Positions 53,792 through 62,908 of a DNA stretch of 64,000 nucleotides are shown here, piece after piece. Location of the stretch: positions 2,046,001 through 2,110,000 of the forward strand of contig NZ_CP052757.1 of NCBI RefSeq assembly GCF_009708005.2, written 5' to 3'. A program made the position numbers and the translations under genes. Within the stretch, counting starts at the first letter, position 1, and every line of letters starts with the position of its first letter. Source of the DNA: Cellulosimicrobium protaetiae. GTDB taxonomy: Bacteria; Actinomycetota; Actinomycetes; Actinomycetales; Cellulomonadaceae. The notes under the pieces were generated by a model that saw only the letters and a program-made list of their open reading frames with translations, was not told where the DNA came from and did no database searches.

Positions 53792-54883
53792 GTGCCAGAG
53801 AACCCCGCCGGGACGGCGTCCCGTCCGCCCCTCGCGCCCCCGACCGCGGTGCTCGCCGCGGTCGGGGTGCACCTGCCCGAGCGCACGGTCGACGTCCGCG
53901 AGGCGGAGCGTGCCCTCGCGGCGCGCAACCCGGGCGCGGCGCCGCGCGTGCCGATGGTCTCGCGCCTCACGGGCGTGCGGCAGGTCCACGTGCTCCCGGA
54001 CGACTGGGACGCGTCCGACCTCGCCGTCGCGGCCGCCGAGAAGCTGCTCGCGGCCGAGGGGCTGGCGACCGACGACGTCGACCTGCTGCTCTTCGCCTCG
54101 GCGAGCCAGGACATGGTCGAGCCCGCGACGTGCCACATCGTCGCCGCCAAGCTCGGTGTCCGGGCGCCGGTGATGGACGTGAAGAACGCGTGCAACTCGG
54201 TGCTCAACGCGATCGAGGTCGCGGAGGCGCTCATCGGCACCGGACGCTACGCGACCGTCCTGATCGCGTCGGGCGAGGCGCCGTCGCGCGCGGTGCGCTG
54301 GGACGTGCCGGACCGCGCGACCTACCTGCTCTCCGCGCCCGGCTACACGATGTCCGACGCCGGAGCGGCCGTCCTCGTGCGTCGCGCCACCGCCGTGGAG
54401 GCCGAGGCGCGCGACGCGGACGGCGCGCCGGCTCCGCGCGGCATCCTGGCCAGCGCGTTCGGCGCCGAGTCGACGCACTGGGACGTCGGCATGCTCCCGG
54501 GCGGCGGCACCGCGCACCCGCGCGACCTCGAGCGCACCTACTTCGAGATCGACGGGTCGCGGCTGCGCGACGCGTTCCTCGCGCTCGGGCCGGGCGTCGT
54601 CCTCGACGCGCTGGACCGTGCCGCGCTCACGTGGGACGACGTCGCGCTCGTCGCGGTCCACCAGGTCGCCGTCGCGTACCTGGACGACGTGCACGCGGCG
54701 CTCGGCCTGCCGACCGGCCGCACGCTCGTGACCGTCGCCGACCACGGCAACGTCGCGTCCGCGACGCTCCCGTTGCAGCTCGCCACCGCGCTCGAGACGG
54801 GACGCGTCGGGCCGGGGGACGTCGTCGTGCTCGTGGGGCTCGCGGGCGGCATCAGCATCGGCGCGACGGTGGTGCGACTGTGA
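53792..54883 (+). CDS. 3-oxoacyl-ACP synthase III / OleA-like condensing enzyme
   Basis: Thiolase-fold enzyme of 363 aa with the full catalytic triad of FabH/OleA: Cys134 (DVKNACNSVLNAIE), His290 (VAVHQVAV) and Asn320 (ADHGNVASATLPLQL). It lacks anything beyond the single KAS III domain. FabH starts fatty acids; OleA condenses two acyl-CoAs head to head to a beta-keto acid. The downstream ligase and reductase resemble OleC and OleD, which favours an OleA-like role, but the sequence alone does not separate the two. First gene of a five-gene chain joined by four-base overlaps; probably leaderless. Confidence 0.85.
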   Translation: MPENPAGTASRPPLAPPTAVLAAVGVHLPERTVDVREAERALAARNPGAAPRVPMVSRLTGVRQVHVLPDDWDASDLAVAAAEKLLAAEGLATDDVDLLLFASASQDMVEPATCHIVAAKLGVRAPVMDVKNACNSVLNAIEVAEALIGTGRYATVLIASGEAPSRAVRWDVPDRATYLLSAPGYTMSDAGAAVLVRRATAVEAEARDADGAPAPRGILASAFGAESTHWDVGMLPGGGTAHPRDLERTYFEIDGSRLRDAFLALGPGVVLDALDRAALTWDDVALVAVHQVAVAYLDDVHAALGLPTGRTLVTVADHGNVASATLPLQLATALETGRVGPGDVVVLVGLAGGISIGATVVRL

Positions 54884-55671
54884 CGGCACGCCGGTTCACG
54901 AGGCACGTCGCGAGCCCGCAGCGGCTCGCGGTCGTCGTGCCCGCCCGCGACGAGGCGCACGGGATCGTCACGACCCTGGAGGCGCTGCGCGACCAGCACG
55001 ACACGGACTTCGACCTCGTCGTCGTCGACAACGGGTCGTCGGACGGCACGGGCGACCTCGTCCGCGCGACCGCGGCCGCGTGGGGCATGGCGCGGTGGCG
55101 CGTGGTCGACGAGCCGCAGAAGGGCACGGGCGCGGCGGCCGACACGGGGATGCGGGCGGCGATCGAGCAGGGGGCGACGCACCTCGCCCGCACGGACGCA
55201 GACTGCGTGCCGCTGCATGACTGGACCCGGCGCGTGCGCGCGGCGTTCGCGAGCGGGCACGACCTCGTCGCGGGCAGGCTCGTGGCACGCACCGACGACC
55301 GACCGGTCTCGCGCGTCCAGCAGGGCGTGCTGTCCGCGGCGGTGAGCGTGGCGAGCACGTTCGGGCGCTTCCGGCCCGGCAACCAGGACCCGTCCTACCT
55401 CGGCCCCTACGTCATGGCGCCGGGCTGCAACATGGCGATCACGGCCGAGCTCTACGAGGCTGCGGGCGGGTTCCCGCGCACGGCGATCGAGGACGTCCAC
55501 GAGGACCGGGCGCTCGTCAACGCGGTGCGCCGCCTCACGCGCCGCTACGGCGCGCACCGTGAGGTCGTCGTGCTCGCGTCGGCGCGCCGCGCGCACGCGT
55601 GGGGACTGGTGCGCACGCTCGGCTGGTACGCGGACCACCGCTACCGGCCCGAGGTCGTGGACATCCGATGA
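54880..55671 (+). CDS. Family 2 glycosyltransferase
   Basis: GT-A-fold glycosyltransferase of 263 aa: LAVVVPARDEAHGIVTTLEALRDQHDTDFDLVVVDNGSSDGTGDLV at the N-terminus, ARTDADCVPLHDWTRRV (metal-binding Asp region) and GCNMAITAELYEAAGGFPRTAIEDVHEDRALV in the acceptor half. There are no clear membrane helices beyond one weak hydrophobic stretch. It begins with a GTG overlapping the KAS III stop, so it belongs to the same cluster and could glycosylate the cluster product. Donor and acceptor unknown. Confidence 0.85.
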   Translation: MTARRFTRHVASPQRLAVVVPARDEAHGIVTTLEALRDQHDTDFDLVVVDNGSSDGTGDLVRATAAAWGMARWRVVDEPQKGTGAAADTGMRAAIEQGATHLARTDADCVPLHDWTRRVRAAFASGHDLVAGRLVARTDDRPVSRVQQGVLSAAVSVASTFGRFRPGNQDPSYLGPYVMAPGCNMAITAELYEAAGGFPRTAIEDVHEDRALVNAVRRLTRRYGAHREVVVLASARRAHAWGLVRTLGWYADHRYRPEVVDIR

Positions 55672-56969
55672 GCCAGACGACGGCGGTCCGCGCCCCGGCC
55701 GCGGCGCTCGCGGCGGCGATGCGCTGGGAGGATCGGGTCCAGCGCGGCGCGCACCCGCTCGTCTACCCGGCGATCCGGGCGCTGCGCCACCGCGGCCCGG
55801 TCGTGCGCGTCCCCGGCATCGGGGTGGTCGTGTCCGACGCCGCGACCGCGCGGGCCGTGCTGCTCGACACCGAGCGTTTCACCAAGGTGGGCCCGGGGTC
55901 GCCGTCGGACCTGTGGACGCCCGTGCTCGGCCCGTCCGTGCTGCTCAACATGGAGGGCGCCGACCACGCGCGCCTGCGCCGGGCGCTGTCCGGGCTGTTC
56001 ACGCCGCGCGCGGTGCGCGAGCTCGTCGCGGTGAGCGTCCCCGACGTCCTCGCGGGCCTCGCCCCGCGCCTGCTCGCGGGCGAGCGCGTCGACCTCGTCG
56101 CGGAGACGGCCACGATGGCGGGCACCGTCATCTGTGCCATGACCGGGCTGCCGCCCACCGACGCGGCCGTCCGCGAGGCCATGACGGCCGCGCAGTCGGT
56201 GGTCGGGCTCGTGCGGCTGCACCGGCGCAGCCTCACGCCCGCCCAGGTGCGGCACGCGCGCGCCGTCCTCGCCCGGCTCTCGGCCCCGGCCCGCGACGCC
56301 TACCGCGCAGGCGACCCCGCGACCGTGCCCGGTCGCATGCGCGAGCTCGGGCTCTCGGAGGACGAGGCGATGGGTGCGGTCGGCGCGTTCGTCCTCACCG
56401 GGACCGAGACCATCCAGTCCTTCGTGCCACGCCTCGTCGCGCTCACGGCGGACACGGGCTGGCTCGGCCGGCTCCTCGTGGCCGACCCCGCTGCCGGACC
56501 GGAGGTCGCCGCGCTGCGCGGCCGCGTCGTCGAGGAGGCGCTGCGGGTCACGGCGCCCACCCCCGCGATGCTGCGCTCGGTGCGCACCGACGCGACCGTG
56601 GGCGACGTCCGCGTCGGCGCGGGGGACCGGGTCGTGATCGCGACGATCTCCTGCTGCAAGGACGCGGGCCCCTTCGACCCGGACGCCCCCGTCGACCCGG
56701 CCGTGCGGCACCTGTGGTTCGGTGCCGGCCCGCACTTCTGCCTCGGCATGCCGCTCGCCATGGCCCAGGTCGACGCGGTGCTGGACGCCCTGCGCCCCGT
56801 CGCCGCCGCGGGGCGGAACGTCGAGGTCGTCGACCGCGCCGTCGCGCGCGGGGTGCTCATCCCCGCCTACCGCTCGCTCGTCGTGCGGGCGGCCGCCGGC
56901 GGGATGCGAGCGTCGGGCACGCGTCCGGTCGCGGGATCAGCCGCGTCGTCGGCAGGGGAGGCGGCGTGA
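55668..56969 (+). CDS. Cytochrome P450
   Basis: Second P450 of the cluster, 433 aa, paralogous to but clearly different from the one on the minus strand. Motifs: AFVLTGTETIQSFVPRL (I helix), VVEEALRVTAPTPAML (ExxR) and HLWFGAGPHFCLGMPLAMAQV (heme loop with Cys). The start ATG at 55668 overlaps the glycosyltransferase stop (ATGA), so it is translationally coupled. It probably oxidises the product made by the condensing enzyme and reductase. Confidence 0.92.
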   Translation: MSQTTAVRAPAAALAAAMRWEDRVQRGAHPLVYPAIRALRHRGPVVRVPGIGVVVSDAATARAVLLDTERFTKVGPGSPSDLWTPVLGPSVLLNMEGADHARLRRALSGLFTPRAVRELVAVSVPDVLAGLAPRLLAGERVDLVAETATMAGTVICAMTGLPPTDAAVREAMTAAQSVVGLVRLHRRSLTPAQVRHARAVLARLSAPARDAYRAGDPATVPGRMRELGLSEDEAMGAVGAFVLTGTETIQSFVPRLVALTADTGWLGRLLVADPAAGPEVAALRGRVVEEALRVTAPTPAMLRSVRTDATVGDVRVGAGDRVVIATISCCKDAGPFDPDAPVDPAVRHLWFGAGPHFCLGMPLAMAQVDAVLDALRPVAAAGRNVEVVDRAVARGVLIPAYRSLVVRAAAGGMRASGTRPVAGSAASSAGEAA

Positions 56970-58819
56970 CCGCGCCCGACGACGCGGCTCGCCACCTGCT
57001 GGGCCCGATCCTCGAGCGGGGCGCCCCCGGGCACGCGTCCGCAGACGCCGTCGCGCTCCGGCGCTGGACGCGCCCCGGTCGTCGGGGTGCGCGCGTGCGC
57101 GAGGAGGTCACGTACGCCGACCTCGCGCGCCGCGTCGAGGCGACCGCGACGGCGCTCGCGGCCGACGGGCTCGCGCCCGGGGACCGGGCGCTGTTCTCGG
57201 TGCGTCCTCGGCCGGAGGGCGTCGTGCTCGCGTTCGGGGTCGTCCGCGCGGGCGGCACGATCGTGTTCGTCGACCCGGGCTCGACCCCCGAGCTGTTCAC
57301 GGCGCGCGTGGGCGCGGCCGGGCCGTCGCTCGCGACCACCGAGTCGCTGCTGTACGCGGTGTCGCGCGGGCCGCTGCGTCGTCTGGCCCGCTCGCGCGGG
57401 CTGCTCCTGCCGGACTACGCGAGCCTGCCGCTGCGGCACGTGCACGCGGGGCCGTGGCTCCCCGGGGTGCCGCGCGGCTCGCGCGCCGCGCGCCGTCTCG
57501 CCGCGCGCCCGGTCGACCGCGCGGCGCTGCCGCCGCTCGACCCGGACCGTGAAGCGCTGACCGTCTTCACGTCGGGCACGACGGCGCAGCCGAAGGCCGT
57601 CGTGCACACGGCGGGGTCGTTGCTCGCCGGGTGCGACCTGCTGCGCGACGTGTTCGCGCTCGCGCCGGGCGACGTCGTGCACACCGACCAGATGCTGCTC
57701 GGCGTCCCCGCGCTGCTCGCGGGCGCCACGTGGTCCGTGCCCGCCGACCCGCCGGGCCGCGACATCGCGACGTTCGCGCGCCAGCTCGACGGCGCGGCGG
57801 GCACCTACCTCGTGCCGGCCGACGTCACCGCGCTGCTCGACGCGGTCGAGGCCGGGACGGTGCCCGCGCGCGGGCCGCGCGTCGCGCTCGTGGGCGGGGC
57901 TCCCGTGACCCGCGCGTTGCTGGAGCGCGCGACGCGCGCGCTGCCCGGCACACGCTGGGTCGCGGTGTACGGGACGACGGAGATCCTGCCCGTCGCGGTG
58001 GTCGAGGCGCACGAGAAGCTCGCGTACGTGGGCGACGGCGACCTCGTGGGCGTGCCGCTGCCCGGCACGGTCGCGCGGCTCGACCCGGTCGAGGGCGAGG
58101 AGCCCCAGGACGGTCGGGACGCCGTCGGCGAACCAGGGAGCGACGACGTCGTCGGAGAGCTCGTGCTGTCCGGGCCGTCGCTCATGGCGGGCTACCTGCA
58201 CGACCTCGACGCCCCCGCGCGCGGCGCGGGCGCACGGGCCGCGGAGCACCGCACCGGCGACCTCGCACGTCTCGACGGCGCGGGCCGGCTCCTGCTCGTC
58301 GGTCGCACGCGGGACATGATCATCCGCGGCACGACGAACATCTACCCGGGCCTGTTCGAGCCGCGCGTCGCCGCGCTCGACGGCGTCGGCGAGGCGCTGC
58401 TCGTCGGCGTGCCCCAGGTGGACGGCGACGAGCGGGTCGCGCTGGTCGTCACCTCGGCGACGGGCGATCCGGCGACGGGCCACCAGCGGCTGGAAGGGTC
58501 CGCAGGGCGCGGTCCACGGTCCGACGGCGGGTCGGCGGGCCGTCTCGACCCGCTCCACCCGCTCGTCGACCGGGTGCGTGCCGCGCTGCCGGGCGTGCTC
58601 GACCACGACGCGCTGCCCGACGTCGTGCTGCACGCCGACTGCGTCCCGCTCGCCGGTCGCTCGCGCAAGCCCGACCGCGCGGCGCTCTCCCGCGCCGCCG
58701 CCCCGTTCGTGCCCGCCGAGCCGCGCGCGACGGTGGAGCCGGCCGTGCCCGCCGAGCCGCTCGAGACCGAGACGACCGGGCCCGCCGCGGCGACCGCCGT
58801 CCACGGCGCCCGCACGTGA
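56966..58819 (+). CDS. AMP-binding acyl ligase, OleC (beta-lactone synthetase)-like
   Basis: ANL-superfamily adenylating enzyme, 617 aa. Core motifs in order: LTVFTSGTTAQPKAVVHTAGS (P-loop A3), VAVYGTTEILPVAVVEAHEK (A5), EHRTGDLARLDGAGRLLLVGRTRDMIIRGTTNIYPG (A7/A8) and a C-terminal Lys in SRKPDRAALSR. The GTTEILPV segment resembles OleC, which closes a beta-hydroxy acid to a beta-lactone, more than ordinary acyl-CoA ligases, but I cannot run the comparison. There is no fused OleB alpha/beta hydrolase, unlike the OleBC of Micrococcus. The start GTG overlaps the P450 stop, and the C-terminal 40 residues are a Pro/Ala/Glu-rich tail. Confidence 0.8.
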   Translation: MTAPDDAARHLLGPILERGAPGHASADAVALRRWTRPGRRGARVREEVTYADLARRVEATATALAADGLAPGDRALFSVRPRPEGVVLAFGVVRAGGTIVFVDPGSTPELFTARVGAAGPSLATTESLLYAVSRGPLRRLARSRGLLLPDYASLPLRHVHAGPWLPGVPRGSRAARRLAARPVDRAALPPLDPDREALTVFTSGTTAQPKAVVHTAGSLLAGCDLLRDVFALAPGDVVHTDQMLLGVPALLAGATWSVPADPPGRDIATFARQLDGAAGTYLVPADVTALLDAVEAGTVPARGPRVALVGGAPVTRALLERATRALPGTRWVAVYGTTEILPVAVVEAHEKLAYVGDGDLVGVPLPGTVARLDPVEGEEPQDGRDAVGEPGSDDVVGELVLSGPSLMAGYLHDLDAPARGAGARAAEHRTGDLARLDGAGRLLLVGRTRDMIIRGTTNIYPGLFEPRVAALDGVGEALLVGVPQVDGDERVALVVTSATGDPATGHQRLEGSAGRGPRSDGGSAGRLDPLHPLVDRVRAALPGVLDHDALPDVVLHADCVPLAGRSRKPDRAALSRAAAPFVPAEPRATVEPAVPAEPLETETTGPAAATAVHGART

Positions 58820-59796
58820 GGGTCGTCGTCACCGGGGCGTCGGGGTTCGTCGGAGGAGCGGTCGCGCGCGGCCTGGTCGCCGACGGGCACGAGGTCTGGA
58901 CGTCCTCCCGGCGCGACCCGGCGGTCGACGGCGCCCGGCACCTCGCGTGGGACCTCACCGCCGGTCCGCTCGCCGACCCGCCCGCGGTGGATGCCGTCGT
59001 GCACGCGGGTGCCGCCGTCTCCGACTGGTGCGCGCTCGACGTCGCGCGCGCGACCAACGTCGGCGGGACGCTCGCGGTCCGCGAGACGTTCCCCGGTGCG
59101 CGGTTCGTGCACGTCTCGTCCGGCAGCGTGTACGACCCGTTCCGCCCGAGCGTGCGTGCCCGCGAGCACGAGGCTCCTGTCGACCGGTACCTCGACGCCT
59201 ACGGGACGACCAAGGCGGAGGCCGAGCGCGCGCTCGCGCGCGACGTCGCGCGCTACCCAGACCGAGGCGCCGTCGTGGTGCTGCGCCCGCACGCCGTCTA
59301 CGGCCCGGGGGACACGACGCTGCTCCCGCGCGTCGAGGCCGCCGTGCGGCACAGACGCCTCGTGCTGCCCGGAGGGGGCCGGGCGCTCCAGTCGCTGACG
59401 CACGTCGACACGCTGCTCGCCGCGGTGCGTGCTGCCGTCGCGCTGCCCGACGAGACGGTCCGGGCGCCCGGCGGCGGGGAAGGACCGACCCCCGGGCTCC
59501 TCGTCGCGAACGTCACAGACGCCGAGCCGCTTGTCCTGCGCGACGCGCTCACCGACGCGCTCCGCCGACGCGGCACCGACGTCCGGGTCGTCGCCGTCCC
59601 GGTCCGCCCCGCGTGGGCGCTCGCGGGCGCGGTCGAGACGGTCGCGCGGCGGCTGCGACGCCCTGAGCCGCCGCGCCTCACGCGGTATGCGCTGAGCCAC
59701 CTCGCGATGGAGCGCACCTACGACCTCACGGTCCTGCGCGACGTGCTCGGGGTCGAGCCCGCTCCCACGAGCTTCGTCGGGGCCGAGCGGTGGTAG
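58816..59796 (+). CDS. NAD(P)-dependent epimerase/dehydratase, OleD-like reductase
   Basis: Extended short-chain dehydrogenase, 326 aa. N-terminal RVVVTGASGFVGGAVARGLVADGHEV (GxxGxxG), VDAVVHAGAAVSDW, the active-site Ser region VHVSSGSVYDPF and YGTTKAEAERALA (YxxxK). In ole pathways OleD reduces the 2-alkyl-3-oxo acid to the hydroxy acid used by OleC, matching its position right after the OleC-like gene. A role as sugar epimerase is the alternative. Start GTG overlaps the ligase stop. Last gene of the coupled chain. Confidence 0.83.
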   Translation: MRVVVTGASGFVGGAVARGLVADGHEVWTSSRRDPAVDGARHLAWDLTAGPLADPPAVDAVVHAGAAVSDWCALDVARATNVGGTLAVRETFPGARFVHVSSGSVYDPFRPSVRAREHEAPVDRYLDAYGTTKAEAERALARDVARYPDRGAVVVLRPHAVYGPGDTTLLPRVEAAVRHRRLVLPGGGRALQSLTHVDTLLAAVRAAVALPDETVRAPGGGEGPTPGLLVANVTDAEPLVLRDALTDALRRRGTDVRVVAVPVRPAWALAGAVETVARRLRRPEPPRLTRYALSHLAMERTYDLTVLRDVLGVEPAPTSFVGAERW

Positions 59797-59831
59797 CGGC
59801 GAAAGCCCTGGGTGTGGTGACGACGACCGGC

Positions 59832-59837
59832 TAGGTT
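59832..59837 (+). promoter_or_regulatory. -10 element of the leaderless DUF4037 gene
   Basis: TAGGTT with six bases before the GTG at 59844. Confidence 0.5.
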
Positions 59838-59843
59838 GCCCGG

Positions 59844-60890
59844 GTGGAGACCGGGACCGACCTCGCGCGGCGCTACTACGACGAGGTCGTGGGGCCGATC
59901 GTGCTCCGCCGCTGGCCCGGGCTGCCGCACGCGGCGGGACGTCTCGGGAGCGGGTCCGACGTCCTCGGGCTCGACGACGCGACGTCGCGCGACCACGACT
60001 GGGGCCTGCGTCTGACGTTGCTGGTCGACGACCCGATGGTCGACCAGGTCGACGCGCTGCTCGACGCCGAGCTGCCGGACATGTTCCGCGGGCACCCGAC
60101 CCGCTTCCCGACCACGTGGAACCCGCACGGTCCGCACCAGGTCGAGGTCGCGTCGCCGTCGGGCTTCGTCAGATCCCGCCTCGGCGTCGACGCGACGCGC
60201 CCGCTCGCCGTGGACGACTGGCTCGCGCTCACCGGTCAGGCGGTGCTCGAGGTCACCGCAGGTCCCGTCTTCGTGGACACCGAGGGGACGCTGACCGCGG
60301 CGCGCGACCGCCTCGCCTGGTACCCGGACGACCTGTGGCGCTACGCGGTCGCCGTCGACTGGGCGCGGATCGGCCAGGAGCTGCCGTTCGTCGGCCGGAC
60401 GGCGGACCGCGGCGACGACCTCGGGTCACGCGTCGTCGCTGCCCGGCTCGTGCGCGTCGCGATGCACCTCGGGTTCCTGCTCGAGCGGCGCTGGCCTCCG
60501 TACGCGAAGTGGTTCGGGACGGCGTTCGCCGCGCTCCCGCGCGCCGCCGTCGCCGGGCCCGACCTCGCGGCGGCGCTCGCCGCCGCCGACGGGCGGGCGC
60601 GCGAGGAAGCGCTCTGCCGGGCGCTGGAGACCCTGCACGACCTCCAGGGCGAGGTGCGGCTCCCGACCGTGGCCGACGTCGTCGTCCCGTTCTTCGACCG
60701 GCCGTACCGGGGGCTCGGGCCGGTGGCCGACGCGGTGACGGCCGCGATCCAGGACCCGGTGGTGCAGGCGCTGCCACCGGGCGTCGGGACGGTCGAGCAG
60801 TGGGTCGACGACGTCGACGTCCTCACCGACCCCGGCCGTCGCGTCGCCGCGGCGCGCGGCGTCGGGCAGGCTGGGACGACGACCCCGTGA
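59844..60890 (+). CDS. DUF4037-type nucleotidyltransferase-like protein
   Basis: A 348-aa protein I place with DUF4037 domain proteins. The segment GRLGSGSDVLGLDDATSRDHDWGLRLTLLVDD has the GSGSD...D shape of a minimal nucleotidyltransferase active site, and RVAMHLGFLLERRWPPYAKWFGTAFAALP plus LHDLQGEVRLPTVADVVVPFFDRPYRG are conserved in such proteins as I recall them. The biochemical role is unknown (possibly nucleotidyl transfer to a small molecule). It follows the ole-like chain with its own promoter, and precedes the glucosidase gene by 19 bases. Confidence 0.75.
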   Translation: METGTDLARRYYDEVVGPIVLRRWPGLPHAAGRLGSGSDVLGLDDATSRDHDWGLRLTLLVDDPMVDQVDALLDAELPDMFRGHPTRFPTTWNPHGPHQVEVASPSGFVRSRLGVDATRPLAVDDWLALTGQAVLEVTAGPVFVDTEGTLTAARDRLAWYPDDLWRYAVAVDWARIGQELPFVGRTADRGDDLGSRVVAARLVRVAMHLGFLLERRWPPYAKWFGTAFAALPRAAVAGPDLAAALAAADGRAREEALCRALETLHDLQGEVRLPTVADVVVPFFDRPYRGLGPVADAVTAAIQDPVVQALPPGVGTVEQWVDDVDVLTDPGRRVAAARGVGQAGTTTP

Positions 60891-60909
60891 CCCGAGAGGA
60901 AGCCGTGCG

Positions 60910-62778
60910 ATGACCTCGTCCGCCCCTACCCCGGACGCCCTGCCCCGCGGCGGGTGGCCCGGCGCCGAGACGCCCGGTGACGCGCCCTGGTGGACGCGCT
61001 CGGTCGTGTACCAGGTGTACCCGCGTTCCTTCCAGGACACCGACGGCGACGGCGTCGGCGACCTCCCCGGGGTCACCCGGCGCCTCGACCACCTGGAGCG
61101 GCTGGGGGTGGACGTCGTGTGGCTGTCCCCGGTGTACCGCTCGCCGCAGGCGGACAACGGGTACGACATCAGCGACTACGAGGACGTCGACCCGCTGTTC
61201 GGGTCGCTCGCGGACCTCGACGCGCTGATCGAGGGTCTGCACGCGCGGGGGATGAAGCTCGTCATGGACCTCGTTGTCAACCACACGAGCGACGAGCACC
61301 CGTGGTTCGTCCAGTCGCGGTCGTCCGCCGAGAGCCCGCGACGCGACTGGTACTGGTGGCGCCCCGCGCGCGCCGGCATGGAGCCCGGGGCGCCGGGCGC
61401 CGAGCCGACCAACTGGCGGTCCTTCTTCGGTGGGAGCGCGTGGCGGTTCGACGAGGCGTCGGGGGAGTACTACCTGCACCTGTTCGACACCAAGCAGCCG
61501 GACCTCAACTGGGAGAACCCGGAGGTCCGCCAGGCGGTCTACGCCATGATGCGGCGGTGGCTGGACCGTGGTGTCGACGGGTTCCGCATGGACGTCATCA
61601 ACCTGATCTCCAAGGACGTCGGCCCCGACGGCTCGCTGCCCGACGGCGAGGTGCACTGGGGGACGTACGGCGACGGGAGCCCGCACTACACGGACGGGCC
61701 GCGCGTCCACGAGTTCCTCGCCGAGATGCACCGCGAGGTGTTCGCGCCCTTCCTCGCGCAGGGCCGCGAGATCCTCACGGTGGGGGAGACGCCGGGCGTG
61801 ACCGTCGAGCACGGCGTCCGGTACACCGACCCCGACCGCCGCGAGGTCGACATGGTGTTCCAGTTCGAGCACATGGGCATCGACCACGGGGCGACGCGCT
61901 ACGACCCGGTCCGGTGGGACCTCGCCGACCTCAAGGCGACCCTCGGCCGGTGGCAGGCGGGCCTCGCCGACCGCGGCTGGAACGCCCTGTACTGGGACAA
62001 CCACGACCAGCCGCGCGTCGTCTCGCGCTTCGGCGACGACTCCCCCGCGCACCGCGTGGCCTCGGCCAAGGCGCTCGCGCTCCTGCTGCACCTGCACCGC
62101 GGCACGCCGTACGTCTACCAGGGCGAGGAGCTCGGCATGACGAACGCGCCGTTCACCCGCGTCGAGCAGTACCAGGACGTCGAGTCGCTCGGGTACTTCC
62201 GCGAGCTCACCGGCCGCACGGGTGGCCCGCGACTGCGCACCGACGGCGAGATGCTCGCCGTGCTCGCGCACGCGAGCCGTGACCACGCCCGCACGCCCGT
62301 GCAGTGGGACGCGACCGTGAACGCCGGGTTCACGGCCGGGACGCCGTGGCTCGAGGTCAACCCCAACCACACCACGATCAACGCGGAGGCCGCGTGGGCC
62401 GACGAGGACTCGGTGCTGCACTTCTACCGCCGGCTCGTCTCCCTGCGCCGCGACGAGCCGGTCGTCGCGCTCGGCGACTTCCGCATGCTCCTCCCCGACC
62501 ACGAGGCTCTCTACGCGTTCACGCGCGGTCTCGACACGACGGGCTCCGGCGGTGGGTCCGTCCACGACGAGCTGCTCGTCGTGGTCAACGTGAGCGGCAC
62601 CCCGCAGGAGGTCCCCGCCGGGGTGATCGCGGGGTGGGAGGAGGCCGTGGTGCTCGTCTCCACGCACCCGTCAAGGGACGACGACGAGGGCCGACCGGGC
62701 GCCGTCGGGCACCTCCTGCCTTGGGAGGGGTGGGTGCTCCGCCGCGCGCGTGAGCACGCCCCGCGTCCCAGTGCGTGA
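60910..62778 (+). CDS. GH13 alpha-glucosidase / oligo-1,6-glucosidase
   Basis: Cytoplasmic alpha-glucosidase, 622 aa, no signal peptide. Clan GH-H motifs: WWTRSVVYQVYPRSFQDTDGDGVGDLPGVTRRLDHL at the N-terminus, LVMDLVVNHTSDEHPWF (region I), GFRMDVINLISK (region II, nucleophile Asp), REILTVGETPGV (region III, acid/base Glu), YWDNHDQPRVVSRFGDD (region IV). The QPDLNWENPEVR text fits the GH13 subfamily of alpha-glucosidases and oligo-1,6-glucosidases. It probably degrades maltose-type or isomaltose-type oligosaccharides. Ribosome site AGAGGAAG before the ATG. Confidence 0.93.
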   Translation: MTSSAPTPDALPRGGWPGAETPGDAPWWTRSVVYQVYPRSFQDTDGDGVGDLPGVTRRLDHLERLGVDVVWLSPVYRSPQADNGYDISDYEDVDPLFGSLADLDALIEGLHARGMKLVMDLVVNHTSDEHPWFVQSRSSAESPRRDWYWWRPARAGMEPGAPGAEPTNWRSFFGGSAWRFDEASGEYYLHLFDTKQPDLNWENPEVRQAVYAMMRRWLDRGVDGFRMDVINLISKDVGPDGSLPDGEVHWGTYGDGSPHYTDGPRVHEFLAEMHREVFAPFLAQGREILTVGETPGVTVEHGVRYTDPDRREVDMVFQFEHMGIDHGATRYDPVRWDLADLKATLGRWQAGLADRGWNALYWDNHDQPRVVSRFGDDSPAHRVASAKALALLLHLHRGTPYVYQGEELGMTNAPFTRVEQYQDVESLGYFRELTGRTGGPRLRTDGEMLAVLAHASRDHARTPVQWDATVNAGFTAGTPWLEVNPNHTTINAEAAWADEDSVLHFYRRLVSLRRDEPVVALGDFRMLLPDHEALYAFTRGLDTTGSGGGSVHDELLVVVNVSGTPQEVPAGVIAGWEEAVVLVSTHPSRDDDEGRPGAVGHLLPWEGWVLRRAREHAPRPSA

Positions 62779-62795
62779 GACGGGCGCCTCGACAC

Positions 62796-62824
62796 GTGAC
62801 ATCCCCGAAACATGGGCGTACAGT
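62796..62824 (+). promoter_or_regulatory. Promoter of the ilvB attenuation leader
   Basis: GTGACA (62796-62801), 17-base spacer, TACAGT (62819-62824). Predicted start at about 62831-62833, at or just before the GTG of the leader peptide. Confidence 0.65.
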
Positions 62825-62832
62825 CCCATGCC

Positions 62833-62877
62833 GTGCAGACGATTCTCCTTGTAGTACTTCCTGAGCGCGCCGGCTGA
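62833..62877 (+). CDS. ilvB leader peptide (branched-chain-amino-acid rich)
   Basis: A 14-codon frame, [14 protein letters not shown] (GTG start), containing Ile-Leu-Leu-Val-Val-Leu in a row. It is followed 31 bases later by an intrinsic terminator and then by the acetolactate synthase gene, the classical arrangement for attenuation of ilvB by charged Ile/Leu/Val tRNA. No ribosome site; the -10 box lies eight bases upstream, so the peptide is likely translated from a leaderless mRNA. This gene is too short for routine ORF calling. Confidence 0.8.
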   Translation: MQTILLVVLPERAG

Positions 62878-62908
62878 GGCCACGCCACCAGGCTTCGTCA
62901 GCGCGCTC

